Source: Bacteroidales bacterium 6E (lineage in GTDB: Bacteria; Bacteroidota; Bacteroidia; Bacteroidales; Prolixibacteraceae). Taken from it: 64,000 bases of DNA. This document shows positions 7,486 to 16,994 of this stretch, one piece after another. The notes under the pieces were generated by a model. It did no database searches. It worked only from the letters and a program-made list of their open reading frames with translations, and was not told the DNA's origin. Both the position numbers and the translations under genes were made by a program. The DNA is taken from positions 1 to 64,000 of the forward strand of contig DF970689.1 in NCBI GenBank assembly GCA_001270045.2. The letters run 5' to 3'. Position 1 is the stretch's first letter. Every line of letters starts with the position of its first letter.

Positions 7486-9573
7486 ATGAAAATTGCCCCG
7501 TATTTGCTGACCGTTATCCTCTCGGTTTTTATGTCATGTAACCAGACTCCCCCTCCCGAACCGCATGGTCCATTGCCGTCGGAACGCCAACTGGCATGGC
7601 ATGAGCTGGAGTTTTATGCCTTCGTGCACTTCAACATGAATACATTCACCAATATGGAATGGGGGATGGGTGACGAAAAGCCCGAATCCTTCAACCCCAC
7701 GGAGCTGGATACCCGCCAGTGGGCAAGGGTGGCGAAGGAAGCCGGAATGAAGGGCATCATCATCACGGCAAAACACCATGACGGCTTTTGCCTGTGGCCA
7801 TCGGCATACACCGAACATTCGGTAAAAAATTCGCCATGGAAAAACGGACAGGGCGACGTCGTGAAAGAGCTTTCCGAAGCATGCCGTGAATATGGACTGA
7901 AATTCGGGGTCTATCTTTCACCCTGGGACCGCAACCACGCCGATTATGGCAAACCCGAATATCTCGATTATTTCCGCAACCAGCTGAGGGAATTGCTGAC
8001 CAATTATGGGGAGGTATTTGAAGTGTGGTTCGACGGGGCCAACGGAGGAACAGGTTGGTATGGCGGAGCCAATGAAGAACGAAAAATCGATAACAGGACC
8101 TATTACGAATGGGACACCGTATTTGAGATTGTCAGGGAATTGCAACCCAATGCCTGCATCTTCTCGGATGGCGGTCCGGATGTCCGCTGGGTAGGCAATG
8201 AAGAAGGCTGGGCACGGCCCACCAACTGGAGCCTCCTGAAGCGTGATGATTTCGCACCCGGAATAGCGGAAAACCTGGAGCACCTGAGGGCCGGACAGGA
8301 AGACGGGACCCATTGGTTGCCTGCCGAAGTGGATGTATCCATCCGCCCCGGCTGGTATTACCATCCCTATGAAGACCACAAGGTGAAATCGTTGTCCCAC
8401 TTGCTGGATATCTATTATCATTCGGTGGGCCGGAATGCATCATTCCTGCTGAATTTTCCGGTTGACACGCGAGGCCTGATCCACGAAAAGGATGTGGAGG
8501 CGGTCATGAAGCTCGCCGAAACCCTGAAGGCTGATTTTGCCACAGACCTGGCCGCAGGGCAGGCCATGACTGCCTCCAATGTCAGGGGTGGTTCAAGAAA
8601 ATACAGGGCTGAAAATGCCAACGACGGCAAGAAGGAAACCTATTGGGCAACCGACGACGAGGTCCTGAAGGCAGAGCTGACCCTCGAGTGGAACGAGCCC
8701 GTTGATTTTAACCGTGTACTCTTGCAAGAGTATATTGCGCTTGGTCAAAGGGTGAAACAGTTCAGCATTGAAGCTGAGGTTGACGGCAAATGGCAGACCA
8801 TTGCCGATGAAACCACCATCGGCTACAAAAGGATCCTGCGGTTCCCCACAGTGACGGCCACCAAGGTAAGATTGAACATCCTCGATTCAAAGGCTTGTCC
8901 GCTGATCAGCAATTTCCAGGTATTTAATGCACCCAAAGTGCTGGAGGAACCCATGATCAGAAGAGACAAGGATGGGATTGTCTCCATTCGCCAGTCAGGA
9001 GAAGGTGTAGGGATTTTTTACACCACGGATGGCTCAGATCCGGATACCCTTTCGCTGCCCTATGTTGAGCCTTTCCCTTTCTTGCAGAAAGGTACAGTGC
9101 GGGCAATGGCAACAGATCATTTCTCAGGGAAAGGCAGTCCTGTAGCCAGTGCTGATTTTGATATCCCGGCCTTTAACTGGAAATGGACAGGCGAACTGGC
9201 CAATGAAAGGAACGCCAACGCACCCTTCGACGGGAATCCCAATACCGCTTTGACAATCAACAAGAAGCTGCCATTTGATTTCGTGCTGGATCTTGGCGAA
9301 AATGTTCTGGTGTCAGGCTTTACCTATCTTCCGGATCAGGCGAGATTTAATCCCGGGGTCATTCGTCATTATGAGTTTAGTGTGAGCAAGGACGGTCGGA
9401 ATTTCGGACAACCGGTGGCAGGGGGTGAGTTTGGCAATATAGTCAACAGCCCGATCCTTCAGCGGGTCACCTTCGGGCCTGTCGAAGGACGCTATGTCCG
9501 GCTCCGTGCACTGAGTGATGCTTTTGGTGCCGAGAGGGCTGGCATGGCCGAGTTTACCATCCTGACTGACTAA
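7486..9573 (+). CDS. GH29 alpha-L-fucosidase, lipoprotein, multidomain
   Basis: 695 residues from the ATG at 7486; an in-frame ATG at 7468 would add six residues, but the promoter position favours 7486. A lipoprotein signal ends at VFMSC. The GH29 barrel has the KHHDGF motif near residue 96 and the nucleophile Asp183 in EVWFDGANG. After the catalytic domain come an F5/8-type (discoidin-like) domain around 370-480, a chitobiase-C-like module (GIFYTTDGSDPDT) and a second F5/8-like domain at the C-terminus; these usually bind glycans. It should release alpha-linked L-fucose outside the cytoplasm. Such fucose occurs on xyloglucan, pectin, algal or host glycans; the actual substrate is unknown. 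Confidence 0.88.
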   Translation: MKIAPYLLTVILSVFMSCNQTPPPEPHGPLPSERQLAWHELEFYAFVHFNMNTFTNMEWGMGDEKPESFNPTELDTRQWARVAKEAGMKGIIITAKHHDGFCLWPSAYTEHSVKNSPWKNGQGDVVKELSEACREYGLKFGVYLSPWDRNHADYGKPEYLDYFRNQLRELLTNYGEVFEVWFDGANGGTGWYGGANEERKIDNRTYYEWDTVFEIVRELQPNACIFSDGGPDVRWVGNEEGWARPTNWSLLKRDDFAPGIAENLEHLRAGQEDGTHWLPAEVDVSIRPGWYYHPYEDHKVKSLSHLLDIYYHSVGRNASFLLNFPVDTRGLIHEKDVEAVMKLAETLKADFATDLAAGQAMTASNVRGGSRKYRAENANDGKKETYWATDDEVLKAELTLEWNEPVDFNRVLLQEYIALGQRVKQFSIEAEVDGKWQTIADETTIGYKRILRFPTVTATKVRLNILDSKACPLISNFQVFNAPKVLEEPMIRRDKDGIVSIRQSGEGVGIFYTTDGSDPDTLSLPYVEPFPFLQKGTVRAMATDHFSGKGSPVASADFDIPAFNWKWTGELANERNANAPFDGNPNTALTINKKLPFDFVLDLGENVLVSGFTYLPDQARFNPGVIRHYEFSVSKDGRNFGQPVAGGEFGNIVNSPILQRVTFGPVEGRYVRLRALSDAFGAERAGMAEFTILTD

Positions 9574-9624
9574 TTATCTATGGAAGCCGGTTATATCATC
9601 TGGTTCCCTTAAAAAATGACATGA

Positions 9625-10032
9625 ATGATTGAGCACGAAACACAAATCCGGGTTTGTTACGGAGATACCGATATGATGGGAGTCGTGTATTATGGCACCT
9701 ATCCCCGGTATTACGAAATTGCCCGTACCGAACTGCTGAGGGCACACGGGATCACATATAAGGAAATCGAAGAGGCCGGATTGATCTGGCCGGTACGCAG
9801 TTTTCACGCCACTTACCTGAAGCCGGCTTATTACGATGACTTGCTGACAGTCAGAACCTTTGTTGACCAGCTTCCCGAGGTGCGGTTTCATATCCATACC
9901 GAAATATTTAACCAGGCAGGAGAAATGATCAACAAAGGTGAAGTCGTACTCATTTCGACCAGCAGGGAAACCGGCCGGCCAATCAAAACACCTGAATGGT
10001 TGCTGTCGAAATTCAGGGAAATGGGAGAATAA
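9625..10032 (+). CDS. Acyl-CoA thioesterase, 4HBT/YbgC family
   Basis: 135 residues, one hotdog domain. The signature CYGDTDMMGVVYYGTYPRYY contains the conserved Asp (residue 16) that aligns with the catalytic Asp of YbgC-type thioesterases, followed by the helix ARTELLR. These enzymes hydrolyse acyl-CoA or acyl-ACP thioesters in the cytoplasm; chain length cannot be read from sequence. The gene begins 51 bp after the fucosidase stop on the same strand. No Tol-Pal genes are nearby, unlike proteobacterial ybgC. Confidence 0.85.
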   Translation: MIEHETQIRVCYGDTDMMGVVYYGTYPRYYEIARTELLRAHGITYKEIEEAGLIWPVRSFHATYLKPAYYDDLLTVRTFVDQLPEVRFHIHTEIFNQAGEMINKGEVVLISTSRETGRPIKTPEWLLSKFREMGE

Positions 10033-10085
10033 TGACATTGATTACCAATAAACAACCCAAATAGATTGACTTAAAACCAAAACTG

Positions 10086-10625
10086 ATGACAATGGAAGAA
10101 CTGACCGTAGGAACCAGGGTTGACCACCCACGTTATGGAGAAGGAATCATTAGCAGGGTGAACCTGGTGGCATATGAGATATTCTTTGCCAGGGGAGGCA
10201 AGGTGGAAATCCTGAAGAGAAACGCTGACCTGACCGTCATTGAACTGAAGGAGGATACCCGGCCCAGGGATATGCTCACCCTTCAGGAAGTCGAGAAAGT
10301 GTTATTCCACATGCTCGACAGGTTCAATGGCTTGAATTATGCCGTTGAAATTGGCGAGAAATGGAAAGGTGGAGTCCTCGACATGAAACCGGGAAATCCC
10401 GATTTAAAATCCAAGGAAGTGCCCATCGAAACCTTTTTCCACAAGATCGTCATGGTGCGTGACAGGTTGCGCGTGCTTGAACAGAACATCAACGCCCATC
10501 CGGGTTTGTCGGACGACGACAAGGTGGGATTGCAGCAATACATTACCCGTATTTACGGTTCACTGACCACTTTCAATATTTTGTTTGCCGACAAGGACGA
10601 TTATTTCGTGGGGGCAAAATCGTGA
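10086..10625 (+). CDS. Conserved hypothetical protein, Tudor-like N-terminus
   Basis: 179 residues, cytoplasmic. The first 50 residues (TRVDHPRYGEGIISRVN, then YEIFF) follow the V-x-H-x-x-[YF]-G-x-G-x-[IV] pattern of the small beta-barrel found at the C-terminus of PcrA/UvrD helicases and in CarD-like proteins. The remaining 120 residues are helical and unrecognised. A second possible start lies two codons downstream. It may be co-transcribed with the thioesterase 53 bp upstream. A nucleic-acid or RNA polymerase contact is conceivable from the barrel alone, but that is inference. Confidence 0.65.
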   Translation: MTMEELTVGTRVDHPRYGEGIISRVNLVAYEIFFARGGKVEILKRNADLTVIELKEDTRPRDMLTLQEVEKVLFHMLDRFNGLNYAVEIGEKWKGGVLDMKPGNPDLKSKEVPIETFFHKIVMVRDRLRVLEQNINAHPGLSDDDKVGLQQYITRIYGSLTTFNILFADKDDYFVGAKS

Positions 10626-10735
10626 CATTGAATAACACTGGCTGTTGTCACCGAGACTAAATCCATGGAATGGACTTCTGTCGATTCAGCCTTTCCGGAT
10701 GCATGGCATCAGAATAAAATTCAAACCTGAATAAT

Positions 10736-11638
10736 ATGAAAAGAATACCGGCAATGATATTTTTGGCTGTTATGATATCATCAGCAAATGCCCAGCCTAT
10801 GAAGATGAAGGTGTGGCCCGATGGTGCACCCTTAAGCAATGGCCTGACAGCCCCTGAGGAGCAGTTTGACGGGGTGAGGGTACGCAATGTGTCGGAAGCC
10901 GAAATGTTCGTCTATTTGCCTGAAAAGGCCATCAATACGGGCGTCGCCGTGCTTATTTGTCCGGGAGGCGGTTACCAGATGCTGGCCATGGACCATGAAG
11001 GCTTCGAGATGGCCGAATGGCTGAACAAGAGGGGAGTGGCGGGCATTGTGCTGAAGTACCGCATGCCCAATGGCCATCACGCCATACCTTCCGCCGATGC
11101 GCGGAGGGCAATGCGGATGGTACGCATGAATGCCGAAAAATGGGGCATTGATCCTTCAAAGATCGGCATTGCAGGTTCGTCGGCCGGCGGACATCTGGCT
11201 GCCACTGTTGGGACCCGTTTTGATGCAGGCAATGCCAATGCTCCCGAATTGGTGGAAAGAATGAGCAGCCGCCCCGATTTTATGCTGTTGCTCTACCCGG
11301 TGATTACCATGAATGAGGAATTTACCCACATGGGGTCGCGGAACAGCCTGACCGGAACAGAAAGCAATCCTGACCTGATCGCCATGTATTCGAACGAAGA
11401 ACATGTTTCAAAGGATACACCCCCGACCTTTCTGGTGCTGGCCGATAATGACAAAGCCGTTGTACCGCAGAATTCGATAGCATTTTATTCAGCCCTAAAA
11501 GACAACGGGGTGCCTGCCGAAATGCATATCTTCCAGAAGGGAGGACATGGTTTCGGTATGCGGAAAAGTGGTATTGCCGCCGATCAGTGGCCCGGAATGT
11601 TTGAAGCCTGGTTAAAGGCGATGCAAATACTTCCCTGA
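10736..11638 (+). CDS. Secreted alpha/beta-hydrolase esterase
   Basis: 300 residues with a Sec signal peptide (MKRIPAMIFLAVMISSANAQ). The alpha/beta-hydrolase core shows the oxyanion segment CPGGGYQ, nucleophile elbow GSSAG (Ser149), probable acid Asp239 (ADNDKAV) and His271 (GGHGFG). This pattern fits the BD-FAE / acetyl-xylan-esterase-like lipases and esterases of Bacteroidota. Close to a xylanase and GH43, deacetylation or deferuloylation of hemicellulose is the likely role. The stop codon abuts, with no gap, the stop of the convergent flavin reductase gene. Confidence 0.8.
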   Translation: MKRIPAMIFLAVMISSANAQPMKMKVWPDGAPLSNGLTAPEEQFDGVRVRNVSEAEMFVYLPEKAINTGVAVLICPGGGYQMLAMDHEGFEMAEWLNKRGVAGIVLKYRMPNGHHAIPSADARRAMRMVRMNAEKWGIDPSKIGIAGSSAGGHLAATVGTRFDAGNANAPELVERMSSRPDFMLLLYPVITMNEEFTHMGSRNSLTGTESNPDLIAMYSNEEHVSKDTPPTFLVLADNDKAVVPQNSIAFYSALKDNGVPAEMHIFQKGGHGFGMRKSGIAADQWPGMFEAWLKAMQILP

Positions 11639-12400
11639 TTACCCCAGGGGTTTATAGTAGTCTTTTCCGGCATTGCAGACAGGGCAACGATAATCCTCGG
11701 GCAGATCACTAAATGGGGTACCGGGAGGTATTCCTACCGTGGGGTCTCCTTCTTCTGGATTATAGACATGTCCGCAGATCGAACAGATATATGACTCGTC
11801 ATCGTCGTCGGTAATATCGACGACCTTGGATTCGGGCTGACTGGCTGGGGGAGGGGCCGGTGTTTCCTTCACGGGTTCATTTGCCTCCAGCTTCGACTTC
11901 TCAATGTAAGTGGGCGCATGCCGTGGAGCCAGCATACGGTATTTTTCGCGGTAATACTCATAGGTCAAAGGTTCATCGTCTGATAAAACCCTGCTGTCGG
12001 CCACTTCACCGATAATCAGGATATGTGATCCCACATCGGTATGCTGGATTACCTTACAGTCGAGCCATGCCACACAGGAGTCGACAACCACTGGCGCACC
12101 CGTTACATGGGTCTCTGTTTTTACCCGGGCAAACTTATCAATTTCGCTGCTCGACATGAAGCCGAATTCGCCAATCAGCGATGTGCTTACCTCTTTTTTG
12201 AGTACAGATACCGCGAAGATGCCACTTTTCAGGATGACATCGGTGGTATCGTTCTTTTTGTGACAGCTGATGGCGATGCGGGGAGGATCGGAGGTGACCT
12301 GGAAAACGGTGTTTCCTATATAACCTGCCCTTTTTTCGTCATGAACAGATGTGATGATATATAAACCGTAAGATAATTTATGAAAAGCTTTGTAGTCCAT
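11639..12400 (-). CDS. Flavin reductase-rubredoxin fusion
   Basis: 253 residues in two parts. Residues 1-155 form a flavin-reductase-like split barrel that binds FMN (YGLYIITSVHDEKRAGYIGN start). A Pro/Ala/Glu linker (170-200) leads to a C-terminal rubredoxin of about 50 residues with both Cys pairs (CSICGHVYN and CPVCNAG) for one Fe(SCys)4 centre. Such proteins, called high-molecular-weight rubredoxins in some anaerobes, move electrons from NAD(P)H to partners such as flavodiiron proteins that reduce O2 or NO. No flavodiiron gene lies in this window, so the partner is unknown. Confidence 0.9.
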   Translation of the reverse strand: MDYKAFHKLSYGLYIITSVHDEKRAGYIGNTVFQVTSDPPRIAISCHKKNDTTDVILKSGIFAVSVLKKEVSTSLIGEFGFMSSSEIDKFARVKTETHVTGAPVVVDSCVAWLDCKVIQHTDVGSHILIIGEVADSRVLSDDEPLTYEYYREKYRMLAPRHAPTYIEKSKLEANEPVKETPAPPPASQPESKVVDITDDDDESYICSICGHVYNPEEGDPTVGIPPGTPFSDLPEDYRCPVCNAGKDYYKPLG

Positions 12401-12562
12401 AGTCAGAATTTTTTCCGAATTTAGTTAAAATTTCATTGGTATATTCGCGTCGGGAGTGGTTGTCAGAAGATACTCCAGGAAAATGTTTTCGGGACCCAGG
12501 CAACTGTTTACAATGTTTCATAAGAACATGGAGTATTCAAAATACATCGTTTGAAGCTGATA

Positions 12563-13969
12563 ATGAGGGTTATAAAAGAACAAGTCAGGGAAATATGGCA
12601 GGATATCCGGGAGGCTGTTGCGGGTACCGAACGTGATTTTACCAAAACAGGCATCGGCAAAGCCATTTTTATCCTTTCGGTGCCGATGGTACTGGAGATG
12701 ATCATGGAATCGGTTTTCGCGGTTGTCGATATCTTTTTTGTATCAAAACTGGGTGCCGATGCGGTTGCCACGGTGGGCATCACCGAATCGGTCATGACCA
12801 TCGTATATGCCATTGGGGGCGGACTGAGTACCGCAACCACCGCACTCGTCGCACGAAGAATCGGGGAAGGCGACAAGCGTGAGGCAGGCGTGGCTGCTTT
12901 CCAGGCCATCCTGCTCGCCGTTTTTGTTTCCCTGTTGTTTTCCGTTCCCGGAATCATTTGGGCAAAATCCTTTCTGAAAATCATGGGAGCTTCGGAAGAA
13001 ATGATCAGGGATGGATATATGTATCCGGCTATCATGTTTGGATCAAACGGGATCGTGATGCTCCTGTTCATCATCAACGCCGTATTCCGCAGTTCGGGTG
13101 ATGCAGCCATATCGATGCGTGTGATGTTTGTGGCCAACCTGATTAATATTGTGCTGGATCCTATCCTGATCTTTGGCTGGGGGCCGATACCCGCCCTGGG
13201 GATCAAGGGAGCGGCCATTGCTACCGTGATCGGTCGCGGTATTGCCGTGATATACCAGTTTTTCCTGTTGTTCAGGAGCCACCACAGGATTCATCTGACC
13301 AGGAAGAGCATTCGACTACAATGGAGAGTGATGGTGAGTTTGCTGAAGGTATCCCTGGGCGGAATTCTACAAAATATGATTGCCACCAGTTCGTGGATTA
13401 TCCTTGTACGGATCATTTCCGTATTCGGGGCCGCAGCGCTGGCTGGTTATACCATAGCCATCCGGATCCTGCTCTTTGTCCTGCTGCCTGCCTATGGCAT
13501 CAGCAACGCGGCAGCGACCCTGGTTGGCCAAAATCTTGGCGCCGGTTTTCCCGAAAGGGCAGAACGGTCGGTCCGGATTACCAGCATCGTCAACATGGCA
13601 TTGATGGGACTTGTCAGCCTTGTCATCCTTTTCAATTCCGATGATCTGATCCGGATATTCATTGACGATCCTGAAGTCATCAGGCAGGGTGCCCATGCAT
13701 TGCATATCGTGGCTTATGGTTTCGTGTTTTATGCCCTTAGCATGGTCATGGTGCAAAGCTTTAACGGCAGTGGTGATACGCTGACACCCACCCTGATCAA
13801 TTTCGTCTGTTTCTGGCTGATTGAAATCCCGTTGGCATGGGCATTGGCAATCTGGCTCGATATGGGCCTTACCGGTGCAAGCATTGCCATACTGATTGCC
13901 GAATCACTGATTGCCGTGATTGCCTGGTGGCTGTTCCGAAAGGGGAAGTGGAAGCTTCAGAAGGTTTGA
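12563..13969 (+). CDS. MATE family efflux transporter
   Basis: 468 residues from the ATG at 12563; an in-frame TTG at 12551 would add four. Twelve hydrophobic segments are arranged as two MatE halves, with the typical opening IGKAIFILSVPMVLEMIMES and the repeat LGGILQNMIATSSWI at the start of the second half. MATE proteins export cationic drugs or metabolites in exchange for Na+ or H+. It is divergent from the flavin reductase, with 160 bp between them. The substrate cannot be predicted. Confidence 0.9.
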   Translation: MRVIKEQVREIWQDIREAVAGTERDFTKTGIGKAIFILSVPMVLEMIMESVFAVVDIFFVSKLGADAVATVGITESVMTIVYAIGGGLSTATTALVARRIGEGDKREAGVAAFQAILLAVFVSLLFSVPGIIWAKSFLKIMGASEEMIRDGYMYPAIMFGSNGIVMLLFIINAVFRSSGDAAISMRVMFVANLINIVLDPILIFGWGPIPALGIKGAAIATVIGRGIAVIYQFFLLFRSHHRIHLTRKSIRLQWRVMVSLLKVSLGGILQNMIATSSWIILVRIISVFGAAALAGYTIAIRILLFVLLPAYGISNAAATLVGQNLGAGFPERAERSVRITSIVNMALMGLVSLVILFNSDDLIRIFIDDPEVIRQGAHALHIVAYGFVFYALSMVMVQSFNGSGDTLTPTLINFVCFWLIEIPLAWALAIWLDMGLTGASIAILIAESLIAVIAWWLFRKGKWKLQKV

Positions 13970-14076
13970 CCATCATATGCAGGTAATTTTTATGGGCCAG
14001 CCGAAAAACAGATGTCGATTAGACATCAAGTAATCCGGAGATTGTATCTTTATTTGTTCAATTTAATTTCTATCAA

Positions 14077-14445
14077 ATGAGTTTCCTTGGTAATGTAATC
14101 TGGCTCGTATTTGGCGGCATTTTGATCTTCATTGAATATGTGATCGGTGGTTTGGTTCTGTGCCTGACCATCATAGGCATTCCTTTCGGCTTGCAATCGT
14201 TTAAGCTTGCCCAGATGGCACTTTGGCCTTTCGACCAGAAAATTGAGATGCAAAGCTGGGCACCCGGATGCCTGAGTACCATCATGAACATTATCTGGCT
14301 TATTGTCGCAGGATTCTGGATTGCGCTTACCCACCTGTTTTTCGGGATTCTTTTGGGGATAACCATCATCGGTATCCCTTGGGCAAAACAGCATTTTAAA
14401 CTGATGTCACTGGCCATCACCCCTTTCGGGCGCAAGCCGGTTTAG
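14077..14445 (+). CDS. yccF: YccF-type inner membrane protein
   Basis: 122 residues with two tandem copies of the YccF domain: FLGNVIWLVFGGI...LTIIGIPFGLQSFKLAQMALWPF and a second NIIWLIVAGFWIAL...ITIIGIPWAKQHFKLMSLAITPFG. About four membrane spans. The family is widespread and its function is not established. The stop overlaps the convergent OstA gene stop by 4 bp (14442-14445). Confidence 0.85.
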   Translation: MSFLGNVIWLVFGGILIFIEYVIGGLVLCLTIIGIPFGLQSFKLAQMALWPFDQKIEMQSWAPGCLSTIMNIIWLIVAGFWIALTHLFFGILLGITIIGIPWAKQHFKLMSLAITPFGRKPV

Positions 14446-16004
14446 TCGGCCGATATGGACGGAAGTACCTGTTTCCTGAAGATGTCATCTTTGGAAACAG
14501 GCCGCAGTTCGGCTTTCCATTCAAATCCCGGCAGCAGTCGCTCTTCATTCGATAATTGGGGTATTGGGGTCATTTTGCCTTCAGGCATGGTTAAAAACCG
14601 TATTTGATGGATTTTTCCTTCCTGAAAACGTATCGTGATTTTACTGCTTTCAGCGCGGTTCAGACCAATTACCTCACCCTTGTCGGTGGCATAATACAAT
14701 GTTTGCCCATTTCCGTCCACATCAATCTGGTTTAGCTCATTTTCGACTATATAGCCCACCATGTTTTTACCCTTGATCTGGTCGTACATCGTGGTGTCAT
14801 GCTGTGATATGATAAAGGCATCATTGTTCATCTGAAGTTCGTCAGGTGCATCGGCATGTGATTTAATCTGGATATATGAAGCCGACAACTGGTGGGTTTC
14901 TGACCACAGGACAGGGCTGTTAAACATCTGGACGGTTGAGTCTGCACTGAAATAAACCAGAGAGTCACATTTTCCCTGAAGGTCGGTTCGATAAAAACGT
15001 ACACCATGGTATGCCTTGATGATTTTTTCGTCTTTGAGGGTATCCGGAATGGTTTTCAGGGTATCGGCATGCAGATATAGCGAATCTTCCTTGTTGATCA
15101 GGATGAAAACAGCCGAATCGGTCATGTAGGCAATCTCCCGTTCCTCGTCATACCACGCATTCATACCCCTTACGATCACATTGTTTTTGATGTCGATGAT
15201 TTCAACACTGCCTTTTGCGCTGCCATATGCATTGGCCCGGTTATAATCGATAAGATCACCCTTTAATTGTTGTTCTTCGTTGAAAACATATGGGTTTTTC
15301 AGAAGTCTGCCTTCTCCTGTCTGTGAATTGTACCACCCGTCTTCAGCATATATGGTATTCAACGAATCCTTGATGAAAGTAGGGCCCTGAATGGTAAACA
15401 AGCCTGTTACCGTATTGTACATGGCTGTATCGGTGTTCAGGGTATAGTTTTCATTCTTCCCTTCCACATCAATGTAGAACCATACCACATCCTGATCGAC
15501 AAAATATCTGCCGATCTGGCTGGTCAGCACACTTGTGCTGTCCTCAATCTTGCCCTTGTCATCATAATACCCGATATTTTGGGTCAGGTCATAATCGACA
15601 GTATCTGAAAAAAGGGTAGTGGTTTTGTTTATGAGCCTGACATTCCCGATGGCTCTTGCGAAACTGATATCCCCGTCATAATTGATCTTGTCGGCATACA
15701 AATGGATGGTGTCTCCCTGGTTGATATGCACATTGCCAAATGCATCGACCTTATTGGTGCCTGTATATGCATAGGCACTGTCGCACCACATGAGCACCTC
15801 GTTATGCCTGATGCGAACCTCGCCCAATAACCGTTGTGCATTGGCAACGATCTGTTCGTTGGTTTCAAGGCTCAGGGCATGCTCAATATCAATACGCCGC
15901 TTTTGCTGGGCCTCAGCATCAGTCCATGTTAGAGCCAGTGTTCCCATAAAGAAAACCAGGCGTAACATTAAGAATGTTGAAAACCTGATATTACAGAGGT
16001 TCAT
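14442..16004 (-). CDS. OstA-like LPS-transport protein
   Basis: 520 residues with an N-terminal signal (MRLVFFMGTLALTWTDAEAQ region) and a periplasmic chain made of repeated OstA/LptA beta-jellyroll strands (patterns such as GNVHINQGDTIHLYADKINYDGD). Related proteins in Bacteroidota (OstA_2) are thought to form part of the bridge carrying LPS to the outer membrane. It is the last gene of the guaB-parvulin-SurA-MoxR run; the start abuts the MoxR stop, so translation is probably coupled. It is longer than LptA of Proteobacteria, having more repeats. Confidence 0.85.
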   Translation of the reverse strand: MNLCNIRFSTFLMLRLVFFMGTLALTWTDAEAQQKRRIDIEHALSLETNEQIVANAQRLLGEVRIRHNEVLMWCDSAYAYTGTNKVDAFGNVHINQGDTIHLYADKINYDGDISFARAIGNVRLINKTTTLFSDTVDYDLTQNIGYYDDKGKIEDSTSVLTSQIGRYFVDQDVVWFYIDVEGKNENYTLNTDTAMYNTVTGLFTIQGPTFIKDSLNTIYAEDGWYNSQTGEGRLLKNPYVFNEEQQLKGDLIDYNRANAYGSAKGSVEIIDIKNNVIVRGMNAWYDEEREIAYMTDSAVFILINKEDSLYLHADTLKTIPDTLKDEKIIKAYHGVRFYRTDLQGKCDSLVYFSADSTVQMFNSPVLWSETHQLSASYIQIKSHADAPDELQMNNDAFIISQHDTTMYDQIKGKNMVGYIVENELNQIDVDGNGQTLYYATDKGEVIGLNRAESSKITIRFQEGKIHQIRFLTMPEGKMTPIPQLSNEERLLPGFEWKAELRPVSKDDIFRKQVLPSISAD

Positions 16005-16976
16005 CTACATCATTTTATTGATAATCTCGTCTACGCTGATATTTTCGGCTTCGGCTTTATAGTTTTTGATGATCCTGTGTCGCAGGATAGAAGCGGCGAC
16101 CGCCTGGACATCCTCGATATCGGGAGAATATTTACCGTTGAGGGCAGCATGTGTTTTTGCACCCAAAACAAGGTATTGCGATGCCCGTGGACCAGCACCC
16201 CATTTGAGGTATTTATTGGCTATTTCGGCGGCATGATCGGTATTTGGCCGGGTTTTGGCAGCCAGCTTGACTGCATATTGAATTACGTTATCGTTGATTG
16301 GTATCTTACGGATCAGTTCCTGGAAGAATTCAATCTCGGCTCCGCTGATTACAGGCTTCAGGTCAAACTGCATTGTTGAAGTGGTATTCCTGACGATGGT
16401 TAATTCATCTTTGAAGGAGGGGTAATCAAGCCACACCGAAAACATGAACCGGTCGAGCTGTGCTTCTGGCAGGGGATAGGTCCCTTCCTGTTCGATGGGA
16501 TTTTGGGTTGCCAGCACAAAGAAAGGCTTTTCCAGTTCAAAATGTTGTCCGGCTGCTGTCACTGCCCTTTCCTGCATGGCTTCAAGCAAGGCCGACTGGG
16601 TCTTGGGTGGAGTCCTGTTGATTTCGTCTGCAAGGATCACATTGGCAAACAAGGGTCCCTGTACAAAACGGAACTGCCGGTCTTTGTCCAGAATTTCAGT
16701 ACCGATAATATCCGATGGCATAAGATCGGGGGTGAACTGTATCCGGTTGAAATGAAGTCCAAGTACTTTCGAAATGGTGGTTACCAACAGCGTCTTTGCC
16801 AATCCGGGAACCCCGATCAATAAACAGTGTCCCCGGCTAAACAGGGTAATCATCACCTGCGATATTACCTGGTCCTGGCCGTAGATAACCTTGGTTATTT
16901 CTCCCGTTAGCTCCTTGTACTTTTCTCGAAGGGCATCAAGGGCCTCCACATCGCTTTTGTATTTTGGATTATTCAT
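16005..16976 (-). CDS. MoxR family AAA+ ATPase
   Basis: 323 residues, cytoplasmic. Walker A GVPGLAKT near residue 57, Walker B LADEINR, sensor 1 LATQNP and arginine-finger region EAQLDRFMFSV are all present, followed by the lid domain (AAA_lid_2). MoxR ATPases act as chaperones that mature protein complexes, usually with DUF58 and VWA proteins encoded alongside. None of those partners is present here; instead it sits between SurA and OstA genes, suggesting a link to envelope assembly. Confidence 0.9.
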   Translation of the reverse strand: MNNPKYKSDVEALDALREKYKELTGEITKVIYGQDQVISQVMITLFSRGHCLLIGVPGLAKTLLVTTISKVLGLHFNRIQFTPDLMPSDIIGTEILDKDRQFRFVQGPLFANVILADEINRTPPKTQSALLEAMQERAVTAAGQHFELEKPFFVLATQNPIEQEGTYPLPEAQLDRFMFSVWLDYPSFKDELTIVRNTTSTMQFDLKPVISGAEIEFFQELIRKIPINDNVIQYAVKLAAKTRPNTDHAAEIANKYLKWGAGPRASQYLVLGAKTHAALNGKYSPDIEDVQAVAASILRHRIIKNYKAEAENISVDEIINKMM

Positions 16977-16994
16977 TATTCAGGAATCGTTAGA

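Noticed and set aside
12508-13218. 236-codon frame antisense to the MATE gene
   Set aside because: Mirror of a hydrophobic gene, rich in Ser, Thr and Met; no independent support.
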